A stretch of 6,685 nt of DNA, taken from the NCBI GenBank assembly GCA_937921835.1, contig CAKZVG010000234.1:1-6685 (forward strand). The letters are read 5' to 3'. Position numbers and translations under genes: made by a program. Below the pieces are notes generated by a model. The model did no database searches and was not told the origin of the DNA. It was given only the letters and a program-made list of their open reading frames with translations. Within the stretch, counting starts at the first letter, position 1, and the number at the start of each line of letters is the position of its first letter. Below are positions 6,192-6,685 of the stretch, piece after piece. The DNA is from an uncultured Bryobacteraceae bacterium. Lineage in GTDB: Bacteria > Acidobacteriota > Terriglobia > Bryobacterales > Bryobacteraceae.

Positions 6192-6685
6192 ACTGTTTGA
6201 GCGGTGTCACCAGGAGTTTGCGGAACTCCACCTTGCCGTGGTCGCCCTGAAGCGAGACCGGCCCGGGAACCGCCTCGTTCCAGTCGTGCGCCATGGCGGT
6301 CAAGCCCTCCACTTCGCCCTGGTCAATCACCTTCTTGCCGTTGATGACCACGGTCACCTGCCGCCCGACCAGGCGGATGTCATAGGTCTGCCACTCGCCG
6401 GCCGGTTTGCTCGGGTTGAAGGCGGGCGCGATGCGGCTGTAGAGCGCCCCGTTGGTGTGGGTGTTGGGCGTCATGCCGTAGTCCTCGAGAATCTGCACCT
6501 CGTAGCGCCCGCGCAATCCGATCCCGCCGTTGGTTTTGGGGCCCAGGCGCACTTCGGCGTGCAGGTCGAAGTTCCAGAACTTCTTTTCCGAAACGAGGTT
6601 GTTCGCCTTCGGCTCGTTGGTCATGATGGCGTTCTTCACCTCCCAGCCGAGCGGGCGGTCCGGGATCATGGGCAGCCAGCCGGAG
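6190..6685 (-). CDS. DUF1080 / 3-keto-disaccharide hydrolase-like domain protein, N-terminus cut by the window edge
   Basis: The last 164 residues of a DUF1080 protein; the frame remains open through the right edge. The Met encoded at 6669-6667 is internal, because the codons before it read Ser-Gly-Trp-Leu-Pro, the usual SGW opening of the domain. Seen: a PLGWEVKN strand; NNLVSEKKFWNFDLHAEVRL; the family signature GGIGLRGRYEVQILEDYG; a GEWQTYDIRLVG strand; a VVINGKKV strand; and a closing GPVSLQGDHGKVEFRKLLVTPL. This is a concanavalin/LamG-like beta-sandwich. Members studied elsewhere cleave 3-keto-glycosides, so a role in periplasmic or surface glycan breakdown is likely; the export signal would lie outside the window. 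The stop lies 10 bp before the sulfatase ATG, in one probable operon. Sulfatase/DUF1080 neighbours are common in Planctomycetes and Acidobacteria. Confidence 0.92.
   Translation of the reverse strand, partial: SGWLPMIPDRPLGWEVKNAIMTNEPKANNLVSEKKFWNFDLHAEVRLGPKTNGGIGLRGRYEVQILEDYGMTPNTHTNGALYSRIAPAFNPSKPAGEWQTYDIRLVGRQVTVVINGKKVIDQGEVEGLTAMAHDWNEAVPGPVSLQGDHGKVEFRKLLVTPLKQ

Noticed and set aside
4410..6200. A 596-codon plus-strand open frame opposite the sulfatase gene.
   Set aside because: Same shadow effect: Arg/Ala/Pro-rich with no recognisable domain, while the minus strand carries every sulfatase motif.
6667..6669. ATG at 6669 as the start of a complete small protein.
   Set aside because: The frame is open to the window edge and the preceding codons read Ser-Gly-Trp-Leu-Pro, part of the DUF1080 domain, so this Met is internal.

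Overview
The window is GC-rich bacterial DNA, densely packed, with short intergenic gaps and several 4-bp or near-contiguous gene junctions. The mixture is an MscS-type channel, a sugar-acid style MFS carrier with an AraD-type epimerase, and a Tat-exported sulfatase next to a DUF1080 (3-keto-glycoside hydrolase-like) protein. It most resembles a soil acidobacterium of the Solibacter/Bryobacter kind, with Planctomycetes or a related carbohydrate degrader as the alternative. This lineage call is an inference from gene content; no rRNA or other marker is present.

Layout, left to right. (1) Positions 1-928, minus strand: the N-terminal 309 residues of a gene that runs off the left edge. It is uncharacterised but carries a His-rich DHH motif, a DxD motif and a GG-x3-AAG motif that together suggest a divergent DHH/DHHA1 phosphoesterase. 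(2) A short gap (929-1015) holds a good sigma70-like promoter for gene 1 and an inverted repeat that touches its Shine-Dalgarno. (3) 1016-1981, minus strand: a small MscS-family mechanosensitive channel. (4) A 93-bp divergent spacer. (5) 2075-4785, plus strand: a tight cluster of an Asp/Glu-racemase superfamily protein, a possible 43-residue coupling ORF, an ACS-family MFS transporter and L-ribulose-5-phosphate 4-epimerase. The last two junctions are GTGA and ATGA stop/start overlaps. (6) 4773-6179, minus strand: a type I sulfatase whose 3' end overlaps the epimerase gene tail-to-tail. (7) 6190-6685, minus strand: the C-terminal part of a DUF1080 protein, running off the right edge and lying just upstream of the sulfatase in a likely operon.

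How the genes work together (inference). The plus-strand cluster looks like uptake and catabolism of a small organic acid or sugar acid, with carrier, racemase-fold enzyme and pentose-phosphate epimerase co-translated, but no kinase, dehydrogenase or regulator is visible to fix the substrate. The sulfatase/DUF1080 pair looks like an extracytoplasmic module that strips sulfate and cleaves (possibly 3-oxidised) glycosides from polysaccharide. Nothing in the window is a mobile element, CRISPR array, tRNA or rRNA. No wholly new system is evident; the least explained gene is the DHH-like one at the left edge.
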